The translations under genes were made by a program, and so were the position numbers. From CAYJMQ01 sp964371555 (GTDB lineage: Bacteria > Bdellovibrionota > JACOXK01 > 2-02-FULL-40-11): a stretch of 36,976 nucleotides of DNA. This document shows positions 1-9,005 of the stretch, one piece after another (position 1 is the first letter of the stretch; every line of letters begins with the position of its first letter). Where the stretch lies: positions 1 through 36,976 of the forward strand of contig CAYJMQ010000016.1 in the NCBI GenBank assembly GCA_964371555.1. The letters run 5' to 3'. The notes beneath the pieces were generated by a model. That model saw only the letters and a list, made by a program, of their open reading frames with translations. It was not told the origin of the DNA and searched no databases.

Positions 1-27
1 AGGTGTTATAAAAGGCCCACCCCTCGC

Positions 28-56
28 TTGACTTCCCTAGGAGTTTGTCGGAGAAT
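28..56 (+). promoter_or_regulatory. Candidate sigma70-type promoter of the metalloprotease gene
   Basis: TTGACT at 28-33 and GAGAAT at 51-56 are separated by 17 nt. The predicted transcript would start near 63 and carry a strong ribosome binding site, TAAGGAGG at 75-82, five bases before the ATG at 88. The -10 matches the consensus at four of six positions, so this is a pattern match only. Confidence 0.4.
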
Positions 57-87
57 TGGTTTTTTGGGTTGATGTAAGGAGGCACCT

Positions 88-2418
88 ATGAAGTATCGCT
101 TTTTCGTTCTGTTTTTCCTGGTATTTTCTTTTCTTTCTTTTGGATGCGGCAAAGAATCTCAAAACACTGAACCCGCAAAACCATTAGAACAATCTGTCAA
201 TGAAGTGATAAAAGTTGATGAAGAAGGTCTTTTAATTCTCGACAGAGAAGCATTTCTTGGAAAAGATTTAATTCTGGGAGCTGAAATTCGAGATGTCACC
301 TCTTCTCCTCCTCTCAATGGAATCGGTGGGCTCATCATGGAGTTTTTAGGAACCACACTGATTCGTTTTGAAGAAGATAAGGACGCTCTTCTTATGATGA
401 AAAGCCCGTATATTCCCTGGAAACACTTAGAGCGGGAACATCCCTTTGAGCTGGCTCGTCTGACTGTAAAATCTGTTAAAGATAATAAAGTTACCCTCGA
501 TGCAAATGAATTTGGAAAACTTTTGACAGCACAAGCAACAAAAGAATCAGGTATTTCTTTTTCTTTCTTAAAAGTGGAAACCCGCGCAATTTCTATAGAT
601 ACTCATCATGTCGTCATTCCTTTGGATGTTACTTTACGTTCAGGGAACAGGACCATTTTTGTTCGTTTTGTCGTTCATCTAAAAAAATGGGAACCCAAGG
701 AAACGTTGAAACGCACGATTGATAAAGATTTTGGTTATTTCACGCTTTTTGAATGGTTTAAATGGGGCGCGTGGGAAGAAGTAGATCCTTATAAACTTCG
801 TGCCAAAAGACTTCCTGAAGATCCCATTTTGGCTTGGGATGTTGAAAATCTTGCCTCACCCATTGAATACATCATCACAGATTCTGTGCCAGAAACATAT
901 CGGCCATTGTTTAAAGAAGCGATTGAATCGTGGAATTTGTCTTTTAGAAAAGCAGGACATGAAAAAGATGTCGTTACTGCGCGCGTTCAAAGAAAAGATG
1001 AAAAACTTGTTATCGGTGATCCAAGAGTTCATTTGGTCTATTGGGAAAATGACTTATTCCGAGGTGTCTCTGGCGCCCATGCTTCATTCCAGGTGGATCC
1101 TATTACTGGAGAAATGTACCACGGGGATGTTTATTTTGGCGGCGAAAGACTGGTTAGAAACTTAACAAAGGCCCATGAATTTTTCTACTCAGACAAACAA
1201 AAAAATTCTGAGCTTTTTGCCATGTTAAAATCTTCTCATAATCAGTTTGCCCAAAGACAGGAAGACAGACAAAAAACACTTGAGGCGGTAAAAAGTCTTC
1301 TTCACTCCTCTTTTTCTTTACCGTTTACACTTTCATTTGCCAAGATGCCTTTTCAAAAAATATGCAGCTATGATGTTCAACCGATATCTTTGGAGGATCG
1401 TGCGACTCAGATGACGGCTGATGAATTTGTAAGAACATGGCTTCATGAGGTTATGATCCATGAGGTGGGACACAACTGGGGATTAAGACATAATTTCAAA
1501 GGAAGCCTGGGTGCGAATGTTTCTGAAAAACGTCCTACAAATTCTGTCATGGATTATAACGATGATCAATTGATTGTAGAAGGACTTTTTCTTAAAACCC
1601 CCGGTGTCTATGATGATGAAGCGATTCGATATGGATATCAAAAGAATCCAGAACCTCAAAAAACATACCCATTTTGCACAGATGAAGAGGCAGATGATAT
1701 TTTTGATTACGATTTTGATCCGCGGTGCGCTCGTTTTGATTCCGGAGAAAATCCACTGGAGGATTCACTGATTCCAGATCTTGAAAAAACATATGTTAAA
1801 TTTCTTTTAACTCAAGACCTGGATGATAAAATGCGGCTTTGGAGCTATTTTTTCTCTGGATTCTTTAACAGTTCCCTTTATTTAACTCGCAAAGGGACAT
1901 TACAAGATAAAGAGTTCTTAAATGCTTCGATAGCAAAACTTTTAGATCTCAAAGAAGTTACTTCGCCCGGAGAAAATACCCCGCGTGATTTATCCAAAGA
2001 CTGGACATATAGGATCGTTCGTCCTTTTATTGCTCGTTGGATTCTTCTGGTCCCATGGGTATTCAGTGAAAGCGATGATTCACTTCATGACTCCTTTCTA
2101 ACTTCTGCGCGGCGATTGATTGCGGCAGAAAAAGAGTATGTGTCTGACATTGCTCCTCAAACCAGAGAATTTTTATTAGAGGACCTATACTGGTTTAAAG
2201 ATCATCCCAGTCAAAATATCCAGTTTCGGGTGTTAGAGACTCTTTTAAAGCTAAAATCTCATCTGGAAAAAGAACGAACACAGCTTGAACTTAGTCGGTC
2301 AACCCTACCCTTAACCCCGGGAGATCTTGTCAGATTGATGGATGTCAATCGCTTCATAGAATTGGTTGACAATAGAGTCAAAAGCTTCTTTGGCCGAAAT
2401 ATTGGCGATAGAATATAA
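88..2418 (+). CDS. Zinc-dependent metzincin-type metalloprotease lipoprotein
   Basis: A 776-residue exported protein. The N-terminus is a hydrophobic signal peptide ending in a lipobox-like LSFGC with Cys20 as the likely lipidated residue. The zinc site HEVGHNWGLRH spans residues 458-468 (ligands His458, His462, His468; catalytic Glu459) and is followed by a Met-turn-like SVMDY with Met488. This arrangement is that of metzincins, and the HNF/SVMDY context resembles the large DUF5117/DUF4953 zinc metalloprotease families. The protein is therefore probably anchored in the outer or inner membrane and acts in the periplasm or at the surface. Substrate unknown. The start is fixed by TAAGGAGG five bases upstream. 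It precedes the ATP synthase operon by 74 nt and has no evident functional link to it. Confidence 0.85.
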   Translation: MKYRFFVLFFLVFSFLSFGCGKESQNTEPAKPLEQSVNEVIKVDEEGLLILDREAFLGKDLILGAEIRDVTSSPPLNGIGGLIMEFLGTTLIRFEEDKDALLMMKSPYIPWKHLEREHPFELARLTVKSVKDNKVTLDANEFGKLLTAQATKESGISFSFLKVETRAISIDTHHVVIPLDVTLRSGNRTIFVRFVVHLKKWEPKETLKRTIDKDFGYFTLFEWFKWGAWEEVDPYKLRAKRLPEDPILAWDVENLASPIEYIITDSVPETYRPLFKEAIESWNLSFRKAGHEKDVVTARVQRKDEKLVIGDPRVHLVYWENDLFRGVSGAHASFQVDPITGEMYHGDVYFGGERLVRNLTKAHEFFYSDKQKNSELFAMLKSSHNQFAQRQEDRQKTLEAVKSLLHSSFSLPFTLSFAKMPFQKICSYDVQPISLEDRATQMTADEFVRTWLHEVMIHEVGHNWGLRHNFKGSLGANVSEKRPTNSVMDYNDDQLIVEGLFLKTPGVYDDEAIRYGYQKNPEPQKTYPFCTDEEADDIFDYDFDPRCARFDSGENPLEDSLIPDLEKTYVKFLLTQDLDDKMRLWSYFFSGFFNSSLYLTRKGTLQDKEFLNASIAKLLDLKEVTSPGENTPRDLSKDWTYRIVRPFIARWILLVPWVFSESDDSLHDSFLTSARRLIAAEKEYVSDIAPQTREFLLEDLYWFKDHPSQNIQFRVLETLLKLKSHLEKERTQLELSRSTLPLTPGDLVRLMDVNRFIELVDNRVKSFFGRNIGDRI

Positions 2419-2492
2419 GTCTATTTGACTTCCCTCACAAAAATGTGTTAGCGAAGACTGTTATTTGCCTATAAATTCCAGGGATTAAGAGA

Positions 2493-2924
2493 ATGTCGTT
2501 TGAATTTCCAAATGAAACGGTTTTCATACAGTTTTTGATCTTTTTGGCAACCTTACTTGTGCTCAGGCGTTTTGTTTTTACCCCTTTTTTGGCCATTATC
2601 GAAGAGCGACGGAAAAAAACAACGAAGGCGCTTCGGGAGGCGGAACATCTCACAAAGAAAACGGAAGAATTGAGCGCTGAATGGGGGCGAAAAATGGGGA
2701 TCTATAAAGACCACATTCGCCAGACGAGGGAGCATCTCAGGCAGGAGTTTTTACGGCGCCGGCATGAAGAAATTGAAAAGAAGAAGGAAGCGCTCCTGAT
2801 CTCACTCAGAGGAGCACGGGAGAAAATTCAACAAGAATCAACGAAATCCGAGCTGGCCCTGCAGGGAGAACTCGATACAATGGTTTCAGATATTTTTCAG
2901 AAACTTGCAAAGCCAGAAGCATAG
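2493..2924 (+). CDS. atpF': ATP synthase F0 subunit b' (first b-type subunit)
   Basis: A 143-residue b-type stator subunit. One N-terminal membrane segment lies at about residues 8-28, followed by a basic, charged, heptad-rich helix that would form half of the peripheral stalk. It is the first of two successive b-like genes, the b'/b arrangement known in photosynthetic bacteria and many alpha- and deltaproteobacteria. A TATAAA sequence at 2470-2475 could be the operon -10, but no convincing -35 is seen. The ribosome binding site AAGAGA before the ATG is weak. The operon continues b, delta, alpha, gamma, beta, epsilon. The a and c subunit genes (atpB, atpE) are absent here and must be elsewhere. 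Confidence 0.88.
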   Translation: MSFEFPNETVFIQFLIFLATLLVLRRFVFTPFLAIIEERRKKTTKALREAEHLTKKTEELSAEWGRKMGIYKDHIRQTREHLRQEFLRRRHEEIEKKKEALLISLRGAREKIQQESTKSELALQGELDTMVSDIFQKLAKPEA

Positions 2925-2963
2925 CCAGAGGAATAGCCAGAGGAATAGAAAGAAGCATAGTCA

Positions 2964-3533
2964 ATGACACACGGCCCCAATTTTATGTTTGATATTGCGT
3001 TTCCCGCTGTCAATTTTCTCATTTTCGTAGGCGTGCTTTATTACGTATTGCGAAAGCCCCTAAAACAACTTTTTGTTTCCAGAAGTGAAGAGATTGAGAA
3101 GAACATCAAAAATTCAATGGAAACATTTGAACAGGCAAGGGTGCAGAATGAGAAAGCGCAAAAAAATTTAACTGAGATTGAGGAAGAAAAGAAGCGGCTC
3201 TATCTGAGATCGGAGGCAGAGATTGAGGCGTATCGAAAAAAATCAGAGGAAGAGCTGCGGCAAACGCTCAAGCGTCTCAAGTCTGAGAATGAACAAAGAA
3301 TCGATGAGGAGCTTCGCAAAGCGCGGCTTTATTTAAAACAGACGACACTCAGGAAAGTTTTTCACATTACGGAATCGAGGCTTAAAAAAGATTTGAATGA
3401 AAAAGATCATGAGCGGTTGACGGATGAATATGTCGAAGAATTATTTTATTCAAAAAACAGGATTTTAGGAGGTGGAAATGCTCTCAAAGGCGGCGGAGCG
3501 CTATTCTCAGGCGATGATCGATCTGAGCCTTGA
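2964..3533 (+). CDS. atpF: ATP synthase F0 subunit b
   Basis: A 189-residue second b-type stator subunit. A membrane segment lies at about residues 10-28 (FPAVNFLIFVGVLYYVLRKP) and is followed by a long charged coiled coil. The C-terminus is odd. After the normal end of the family near VEELF, the frame stays open through the atpH ribosome binding site and 56 nt into atpH, which adds a Gly-rich tail (RILGGGNALKGGG and onwards). This tail is read from bases whose main role appears to be atpH initiation, so it is probably not conserved. The gene starts 39 nt after atpF', where a short repeated GCC-AGA-GGA-ATA-like stretch occurs (about 2922-2946). Confidence 0.88.
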   Translation: MTHGPNFMFDIAFPAVNFLIFVGVLYYVLRKPLKQLFVSRSEEIEKNIKNSMETFEQARVQNEKAQKNLTEIEEEKKRLYLRSEAEIEAYRKKSEEELRQTLKRLKSENEQRIDEELRKARLYLKQTTLRKVFHITESRLKKDLNEKDHERLTDEYVEELFYSKNRILGGGNALKGGGALFSGDDRSEP

Positions 3534-4020
3534 ATTGCGCCTTTCTGAAAAAATAAGAGAAGAGCTTCAGTCAGTTCTTCATTTTTTGAAAAAAAATGAA
3601 GAACTAGAAAAGGTTCTAACGAAAGAGATATTCACGCGGCATCAAAAAAAGAGGGTCATTGAAGAGATAGTCAAAGAAATGAGGGTGTCAGATTTGACAA
3701 AAAAATTTCTGATCTACCTTGCTTCCCAAAATCGCTTTGGCATCTTTTCAGATGTCTACAAAAGTTTTCATCAGAAACTGAATGATATAGAAGGAAAGTC
3801 TTTTGCTGAAATTTCATCGGCGGTTGAGTTGACCCCCGCTTTAAAATCAGGGCTTCAAAATAAGCTCGAACAGCTGCTTGGAAAAAAGCTGGAAATGACC
3901 TATAAAACAGATCCGGCGCTCATTGGAGGCGTAATTACGAAAATCGGAAATCAGGTTTTTGATGGTTCCATAAAGACACAGCTTCAGTCTTTGGGGCATT
4001 ATTTGGAAAGAGGAGTATGA
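3478..4020 (+). CDS. atpH: ATP synthase F1 subunit delta (OSCP-like)
   Basis: A 180-residue protein of the F1 delta/OSCP family that links the peripheral stalk to the alpha3beta3 head. It has the family's helical N-terminal domain and a C-terminal domain with a typical PALIGGVITKIGNQVFDGSI motif. The frame also opens with GTG at 3472, but that codon overlaps the ribosome binding site AGGAGG at 3467-3472. The ATG at 3478, five bases after it, is the better start. The gene overlaps the end of atpF by 56 nt in another frame, and atpA follows after 3 nt. Confidence 0.92.
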   Translation: MLSKAAERYSQAMIDLSLELRLSEKIREELQSVLHFLKKNEELEKVLTKEIFTRHQKKRVIEEIVKEMRVSDLTKKFLIYLASQNRFGIFSDVYKSFHQKLNDIEGKSFAEISSAVELTPALKSGLQNKLEQLLGKKLEMTYKTDPALIGGVITKIGNQVFDGSIKTQLQSLGHYLERGV

Positions 4021-4023
4021 AAT

Positions 4024-5538
4024 ATGCAGATTGTCGATATCAAGCCAAGTGAAGTAAGCAGGATTATTCGCACCCAGATAAAAGATTTTGAAAAGAAGAT
4101 GGATGTGGCTGAGATCGGTCACGTTTTATCTGTCGGGGATGGGGTTGCAAGAATTTATGGCATCGATCATGCCATGGCAGGCGAGATGGTAGAATTTTCA
4201 AGTGGCGTGGGTGGCCTCGTGATGAACCTGGAAACCGATAATGTCGGTGTTGCTATCATGGGGGACGATACAAAAATCCGGGAGGGAGACACCATTCGCC
4301 GCACTGGAAGAATTGCTGAGGTTCCTGTCGGCGAAGAGCTTTTGGGAAGGGTTGTCGATGCGCTGGCCAAGCCGATCGATGGCCGGGGTGAGATTGGGGC
4401 GAAATATTCTCGCCGGATTGAAATTAAAGCCCCGGGTATTGTGGAACGCCAATCTGTGAAAGAGCCGCTTCAGACTGGAATCAAGGCGATCGATGCCATG
4501 ACGCCGATCGGCCGGGGACAGCGGGAGCTGATCATTGGGGATCGGCAGACAGGAAAAACAGCGGTTGCTGTTGACACAATTATCAATCAGAAAGGACAGA
4601 ATGTCTTTTGCATTTATGTTGCGATTGGGCAAAAGCAATCTACGGTGGCTCAGGTTGTCGACAAACTGAAAGCTCATGGGGCGATGGACTACACAATAGT
4701 TCTTGCGGCAGGCGCTTCTGATCCCGCGCCGCTTCAATTTTTGGCCCCTTACTCTGGTGTGACCATTGGAGAATATTTTAGAGATACGGGGCGGCATGCC
4801 CTTATCATTTATGATGATCTTACAAAACAGGCGCAGGCATACCGGCAGTTGTCGCTCCTTCTTCGAAGACCGCCAGGACGAGAAGCATTTCCGGGGGATG
4901 TTTTTTATTTGCACTCACGTCTTTTGGAGCGCGCAGCCAAGCTTTCAGATGCGAAGGGAGGTGGATCGCTGACAGCGCTTCCGATCATCGAGACGCAGGC
5001 GGGGGATGTCTCGGCCTATATTCCCACAAACGTGATTTCAATTACGGATGGTCAGATCTATCTCGAAACAGATCTTTTTTATTCCGGGATCAGGCCTGCT
5101 GTGAACGTAGGTCTTTCGGTATCACGGGTCGGTGGCGCCGCACAAATCAAAGCGATGAAACAGGTTGCCGGTTCACTCAGGCTCGACCTTGCTCAATACC
5201 GGGAGCTTGCCGCGTTTGCTCAGTTCGGATCTGATCTGGATCAGGCAACGCAAAAGCAACTTAGCAGGGGCGCAAGGCTGGTTGAAATTCTAAAACAGGG
5301 GCAATATCAACCGCTCTCTGTTGAAAAACAGACTCTCATCATCTTTGCGGGCGTCAATGGATGGCTCGACCCCATTGCTGTTGAAAATCTTGGCCGGTAT
5401 GAAAAAGAGCTTTATGAGCATCTCGATTTGCAGCATGCTTCGCTCCTTAAGGAAATTGGGGAGAAAAAGAAAATTGACGATGATTTAAAAGCCAAGATTG
5501 AAAAAGCGCTTGAGAATTTCAACAAGGATTTCAAATAG
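4024..5538 (+). CDS. atpA: ATP synthase F1 subunit alpha
   Basis: A 504-residue non-catalytic nucleotide-binding subunit of F1. The P-loop GDRQTGKT is at residues 172-179 and the PAPLQFLAPYSG and NVGLSVSRVGGAAQ family motifs are intact. Length is normal for the family. The ATG lies 3 nt after the atpH stop, with AGGAG at 4010-4014 inside the end of atpH, so translation is probably coupled. Confidence 0.97.
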   Translation: MQIVDIKPSEVSRIIRTQIKDFEKKMDVAEIGHVLSVGDGVARIYGIDHAMAGEMVEFSSGVGGLVMNLETDNVGVAIMGDDTKIREGDTIRRTGRIAEVPVGEELLGRVVDALAKPIDGRGEIGAKYSRRIEIKAPGIVERQSVKEPLQTGIKAIDAMTPIGRGQRELIIGDRQTGKTAVAVDTIINQKGQNVFCIYVAIGQKQSTVAQVVDKLKAHGAMDYTIVLAAGASDPAPLQFLAPYSGVTIGEYFRDTGRHALIIYDDLTKQAQAYRQLSLLLRRPPGREAFPGDVFYLHSRLLERAAKLSDAKGGGSLTALPIIETQAGDVSAYIPTNVISITDGQIYLETDLFYSGIRPAVNVGLSVSRVGGAAQIKAMKQVAGSLRLDLAQYRELAAFAQFGSDLDQATQKQLSRGARLVEILKQGQYQPLSVEKQTLIIFAGVNGWLDPIAVENLGRYEKELYEHLDLQHASLLKEIGEKKKIDDDLKAKIEKALENFNKDFK

Positions 5539-5548
5539 AGTTCCATAA

Positions 5549-6430
5549 ATGCCAAATTTGAAAGATATCAGAAGACGGATTTCTTCCGTTAAAAACACCC
5601 AGCAGATCACAAAGGCGATGAAGATGATTGCCGCAGTGAAACTGCGCAGAGCACAAGATCAAATTCTCGCCGCCCGTCCCTACGCGAGAGAGTTGATTAG
5701 TGTCATTTCCAATCTGGCCCTTCACGCAGAGGGACGCAGACATCGGCTCCTTGTCCATAAACACCCCAATCGTGCGAGCCTCATCATCGTAACGTCTGAT
5801 CGTGGTCTTTGCGGGAGTTATAATGGCAATATTATTCGCACGGCGGAAAAATTTATTCGTGAAAAACAGAGCGATCTTCGGGAACTCCATGTTTCTTTTG
5901 TGGGTCGAAAAGGGCACGACTATTTTAAAACACGGCTTAAAAAATATTCGAATGCCGTGTTCAATAAATATTACTCAGATGTCATGGCAAAACCGACATT
6001 CGATCACGCGGCTGTTATCGCAGATGAAGCGATAAAGGCATTTAAAAAAGATCGCCTCGATTGTGTCTATTTTGTTTATAACGAATTTAAAACTGCTATT
6101 TCCCAGAAAGTTGTTATTGAAACCCTGCTCCCTGTAACGCCGGCAAAAGAAGAAGCAGGGAAAGACAAAACGGACTATCTCTATGAACCCTCAAGAAAAA
6201 GTGTTTTAAATATGCTGCTTCCAAAACATGTTCGCGTGCAGGTTTATAGGATTTTGCTGGAAGCGTCCTCATCCGAGCATGGCGCCCGGATGACGGCGAT
6301 GGATTCTGCGACGACAAATGCAGGTGAAATGATTTCAAAACTAACATTGGTCGCAAATCGGGTTCGGCAGGCGGCCATTACCAAGGAATTGATGGAGATT
6401 GTCAGTGGCGCGGAGGCGCTTAAAGGGTAG
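5549..6430 (+). CDS. atpG: ATP synthase F1 subunit gamma
   Basis: A 293-residue central-stalk subunit. The N-terminal motif RRISSVKNTQQITKAMKMIA and the C-terminal motif EHGARMTAMDSATTNAGEMI are both characteristic of gamma subunits and form the rotor coiled coil inside the alpha3beta3 ring. The gene starts 10 nt after atpA with little visible ribosome binding site, and atpD follows directly. Confidence 0.96.
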   Translation: MPNLKDIRRRISSVKNTQQITKAMKMIAAVKLRRAQDQILAARPYARELISVISNLALHAEGRRHRLLVHKHPNRASLIIVTSDRGLCGSYNGNIIRTAEKFIREKQSDLRELHVSFVGRKGHDYFKTRLKKYSNAVFNKYYSDVMAKPTFDHAAVIADEAIKAFKKDRLDCVYFVYNEFKTAISQKVVIETLLPVTPAKEEAGKDKTDYLYEPSRKSVLNMLLPKHVRVQVYRILLEASSSEHGARMTAMDSATTNAGEMISKLTLVANRVRQAAITKELMEIVSGAEALKG

Positions 6431-6445
6431 GTTATGGAGGTAAAA

Positions 6446-7861
6446 ATGAACAACATTGGAAAAATCAGACAGGTGATTGGACCCGTGGTCGATGTGGAAT
6501 TTCCATCCGGGAATGTCCCCCCGATTTATCAGGCCATCAAACTTACAAACCGCGCCATTTCAAATAAGGAATGGAATCTCACCGTTGAAGTTGCTCAACA
6601 CCTCGGTGAAAATACCGTTCGCTGTATTGCGCTCGATTCGTCTGAGGGGCTTGTGCGTGGAGAGCAGGCTCAAGACACAGGCGAGCGGGTATCTGTTCCC
6701 GTGGGACCGGAGACGCTGGGAAGGATTATGAATGTCATCGGTGAACCTATCGATGAGCTCGGAGAAATTAAATCCAAAAAACGTTATCCAATTCATCGCC
6801 ATCCCCCCGCATTTACGGAACAGAGCGTTGCAGTTGAGCAGCTTGTTACTGGAATTAAGGTTGTAGACCTTTTGGCTCCTTACGCGAAAGGGGGGAAGAT
6901 CGGACTCTTTGGCGGCGCCGGCGTGGGAAAAACCGTCATTATTATGGAGTTGATTCACAACATTGCAAAGGAACACGGAGGCTATTCTGTTTTTGGGGGT
7001 GTGGGCGAGAGAACGCGCGAGGGAAACGACCTTTGGCACGAGATGAAGGAATCGGGTGTTTTAAACAAAGCGGCGCTTGTTTATGGGCAAATGAATGAAC
7101 CACCGGGGGCTCGCGCGCGCGTTGGGCTTACGGCGCTCACGGTTGCTGAGTATTTTCGGGATGAAGAAGGAAAAGATGTTCTTCTGTTTATTGATAACAT
7201 CTTCCGTTTTACACAGGCGGGCTCAGAGGTTTCTGCATTGCTTGGGAGGATCCCTTCTGCTGTCGGGTATCAACCGACGCTTGGCACGGAGATGGGAGAA
7301 CTGCAGGAGAGAATTACGACGACAACAAAAGGGTCCATTACATCCGTTCAGGCAATTTATGTTCCTGCGGATGATTATACAGATCCGGCCCCCGCAACCA
7401 CCTTTGCGCATTTGGATGCAACGACAAACCTTTCACGTCAGATTGCCGAGCTTGGAATTTATCCCGCCGTTGATCCGTTGGCTTCAACATCGAGAATCCT
7501 GGATCCTGGAATTGTCGGGGAAGAGCACTATCAGATAACCCGCGCAGTGCAGCAGATTTTGCAGAGGTATAAAGAGCTGCAAGACATTATCGCAATTCTA
7601 GGGCTCGATGAACTGACAGAAGATGATAAGCTCATCGTAACCCGCGCCCGAAAGCTTCAAAAGTTTCTCTCACAGCCTTTCTTTGTAGCGGAGCAGTTTA
7701 CAGGAACAGCGGGCCGGTATGTTGAGCTTGCCGATACTATCCGAAGTTTTAAAGAGATTGTCGAAGGGAGGCACGACGATCTTCCAGAGCAGGCATTTTA
7801 TATGGTCGGATCCATTGAAGAAGTGGTTGAGAAAGCAAAGAAAATTCGGGGAACTGCTTAA
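6446..7861 (+). CDS. atpD: ATP synthase F1 subunit beta (catalytic)
   Basis: A 471-residue catalytic subunit. The P-loop GGAGVGKT is at residues 156-163, and GERTREGNDLW, the LLFIDNIFRFTQAGSEVSALLGR Walker B region and the ALST-like family signature PAVDPLASTSRIL are all present. The frame extends to an ATG at 6434, but GGAGG at 6436-6440 is a ribosome binding site inside that extension, five bases before the ATG at 6446. The latter also gives the usual N-terminus (MNNIGKIRQVIGPVVDVEF). The stop overlaps the atpC start (TAATG). Confidence 0.97.
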   Translation: MNNIGKIRQVIGPVVDVEFPSGNVPPIYQAIKLTNRAISNKEWNLTVEVAQHLGENTVRCIALDSSEGLVRGEQAQDTGERVSVPVGPETLGRIMNVIGEPIDELGEIKSKKRYPIHRHPPAFTEQSVAVEQLVTGIKVVDLLAPYAKGGKIGLFGGAGVGKTVIIMELIHNIAKEHGGYSVFGGVGERTREGNDLWHEMKESGVLNKAALVYGQMNEPPGARARVGLTALTVAEYFRDEEGKDVLLFIDNIFRFTQAGSEVSALLGRIPSAVGYQPTLGTEMGELQERITTTTKGSITSVQAIYVPADDYTDPAPATTFAHLDATTNLSRQIAELGIYPAVDPLASTSRILDPGIVGEEHYQITRAVQQILQRYKELQDIIAILGLDELTEDDKLIVTRARKLQKFLSQPFFVAEQFTGTAGRYVELADTIRSFKEIVEGRHDDLPEQAFYMVGSIEEVVEKAKKIRGTA

Positions 7862-8295
7862 TGCCATTAAGCCTCACCATTGTGACTCCCAGAAAAACGG
7901 TTGTAAAAAATCTTTCCGCTGATGAGCTTGTCATGCCGGCCGCAAAAGGGGAAGTAACAATTCTTCCAGGGCACACCCCGCTTCTTACAACGCTCGGCGT
8001 CGGTGTGATCAGAACCCTTTCATATACCGAAAACATTAACTTTCTTGTGACGGGGGGTTTTGCAGAGGTTCGAAATGACCAGGTTCTCATCCTCGGTGAA
8101 AAAATTGAAGCCGCCACAGAAATAGATCTCGAGCGTGCGGAAAAAGCAAAGGCCGAAGTCGAACAAACTGTCCTCAATACCGTTCTTGGCGAACTCGAAT
8201 ACGCCAAATACATGAAGAAACTCGAACGCACCCAAAAACGAGTCGAGATGGCAAAATTTCTTAAAGGGATAGCGGAAACCAAAAAGAAGGGCTAA
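7861..8295 (+). CDS. atpC: ATP synthase F1 subunit epsilon
   Basis: A 144-residue central-stalk subunit. It has the N-terminal beta-sandwich (SLTIVTPRKTVV, MPAAKGEVTILPGHTPLLTTL, FLVTGGFAEV) and a C-terminal helical pair that can modulate ATPase activity. The start codon shares one base with the atpD stop, so expression should be coupled. It is the last gene of the operon. Its last 4 nt overlap the 3' end of queE on the opposite strand, leaving no room for a terminator between them. Confidence 0.94.
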   Translation: MPLSLTIVTPRKTVVKNLSADELVMPAAKGEVTILPGHTPLLTTLGVGVIRTLSYTENINFLVTGGFAEVRNDQVLILGEKIEAATEIDLERAEKAKAEVEQTVLNTVLGELEYAKYMKKLERTQKRVEMAKFLKGIAETKKKG

Positions 8296-8918
8296 CGCAT
8301 CTCAAGATATTTATGTAACTGTATTTGAAGTCTGACAGGGAGGTTGTCGTTTGCAATCCACCCCCCCAGCTTTCCCGGCTGAAGCAGGTTGTGAGTGGGA
8401 GACATGAGAATGCAATGGCATCTGTTTAAAAGCCCATACTGAGTAATCACGCTTTTAGACCACTCATAATCTTGACGGTCCCCAATCACAAACTTGATTT
8501 CATCATGAGTATTCAGGTGAGAGAGATTCTCCCAAAGATTGTGGGAGGTCATTTGGCTGGATGGTGTTTTAAGGTCTATGATTTTAATAACTTTTTTGTT
8601 CACTTTGGCAAGAGAAATTGCCCCGGAAGTTTCCAATAGAACCTTGTATCCTTGTTCAATAAGAGTATCCATCAGCTGATATACCGCTTCCTGGAGAAGA
8701 GGCTCTCCGCCTGTAACTTCAACCGTTTTACAATTAAACCTTTGAATATCCTTAAGAATTTCTTGGATACTCATTTTTTTGCCTTCATAAAAGGCATATT
8801 CTGTGTCGCAATAAGTACATCTCAGGTGGCAGCCAGTCAGGCGGATGAAAATACAGGGGACGCCCGCATGAGACGATTCTCCCTGGATAGAGTAGAAGAT
8901 TTCGTTGATGGTCAGCAT
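8292..8918 (-). CDS. queE: 7-carboxy-7-deazaguanine synthase (radical SAM)
   Basis: A 208-residue radical SAM enzyme of the queuosine/7-deazaguanine pathway that converts 6-carboxytetrahydropterin to 7-carboxy-7-deazaguanine. The iron-sulfur motif CX3CX2C uses Cys30, Cys34 and Cys37. The SAM-binding TGGEP lies at about residues 69-73, and the family N-terminus INEIFYSIQGES is present. No other que genes are nearby, so the substrate assignment rests on sequence motifs. The ATG has no ribosome binding site but sits 11 nt downstream of a TATAAT, which suggests a nearly leaderless mRNA. Confidence 0.9.
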   Translation of the reverse strand: MLTINEIFYSIQGESSHAGVPCIFIRLTGCHLRCTYCDTEYAFYEGKKMSIQEILKDIQRFNCKTVEVTGGEPLLQEAVYQLMDTLIEQGYKVLLETSGAISLAKVNKKVIKIIDLKTPSSQMTSHNLWENLSHLNTHDEIKFVIGDRQDYEWSKSVITQYGLLNRCHCILMSPTHNLLQPGKLGGWIANDNLPVRLQIQLHKYLEMR

Positions 8919-8929
8919 AATTTTTAGGC

Positions 8930-8957
8930 ATTATATCGATTCGTCAATTTCATTCAA
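8930..8957 (-). promoter_or_regulatory. Candidate queE promoter, close to the start codon
   Basis: On the minus strand, TTGAAT (8957-8952) and a perfect TATAAT (8935-8930) are separated by 16 nt. The -10 ends 11 nt before the queE ATG, so transcription would start about 5 nt upstream of the start codon. There is no ribosome binding site in those bases. Confidence 0.55.
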
Positions 8958-8965
8958 GGAATTAT

Positions 8966-8994
8966 TTTACTGAATGGCGGTAGTAGCTTATGCT
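8966..8994 (+). promoter_or_regulatory. Candidate radA promoter, close to the start codon
   Basis: TTTACT (8966-8971) and TATGCT (8989-8994) are separated by 17 nt. The -10 ends 11 nt before the radA ATG at 9006, the same geometry as the divergent queE promoter. GAGAAG just before the ATG could be a weak ribosome binding site, but most of it would lie upstream of the predicted start of the RNA. Confidence 0.4.
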
Positions 8995-9005
8995 ATGAGA
9001 AGATA

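Noticed and set aside
2470..2475. TATAAA as the -10 of the atp operon
   Set aside because: No acceptable -35 lies 15-19 nt upstream, so it is mentioned with atpF' but not called as a promoter.
4198..4914. Long antisense open frame (238 codons) opposite atpA
   Set aside because: It has no recognisable motif, and atpA on the other strand is fully conserved. It is a shadow frame.
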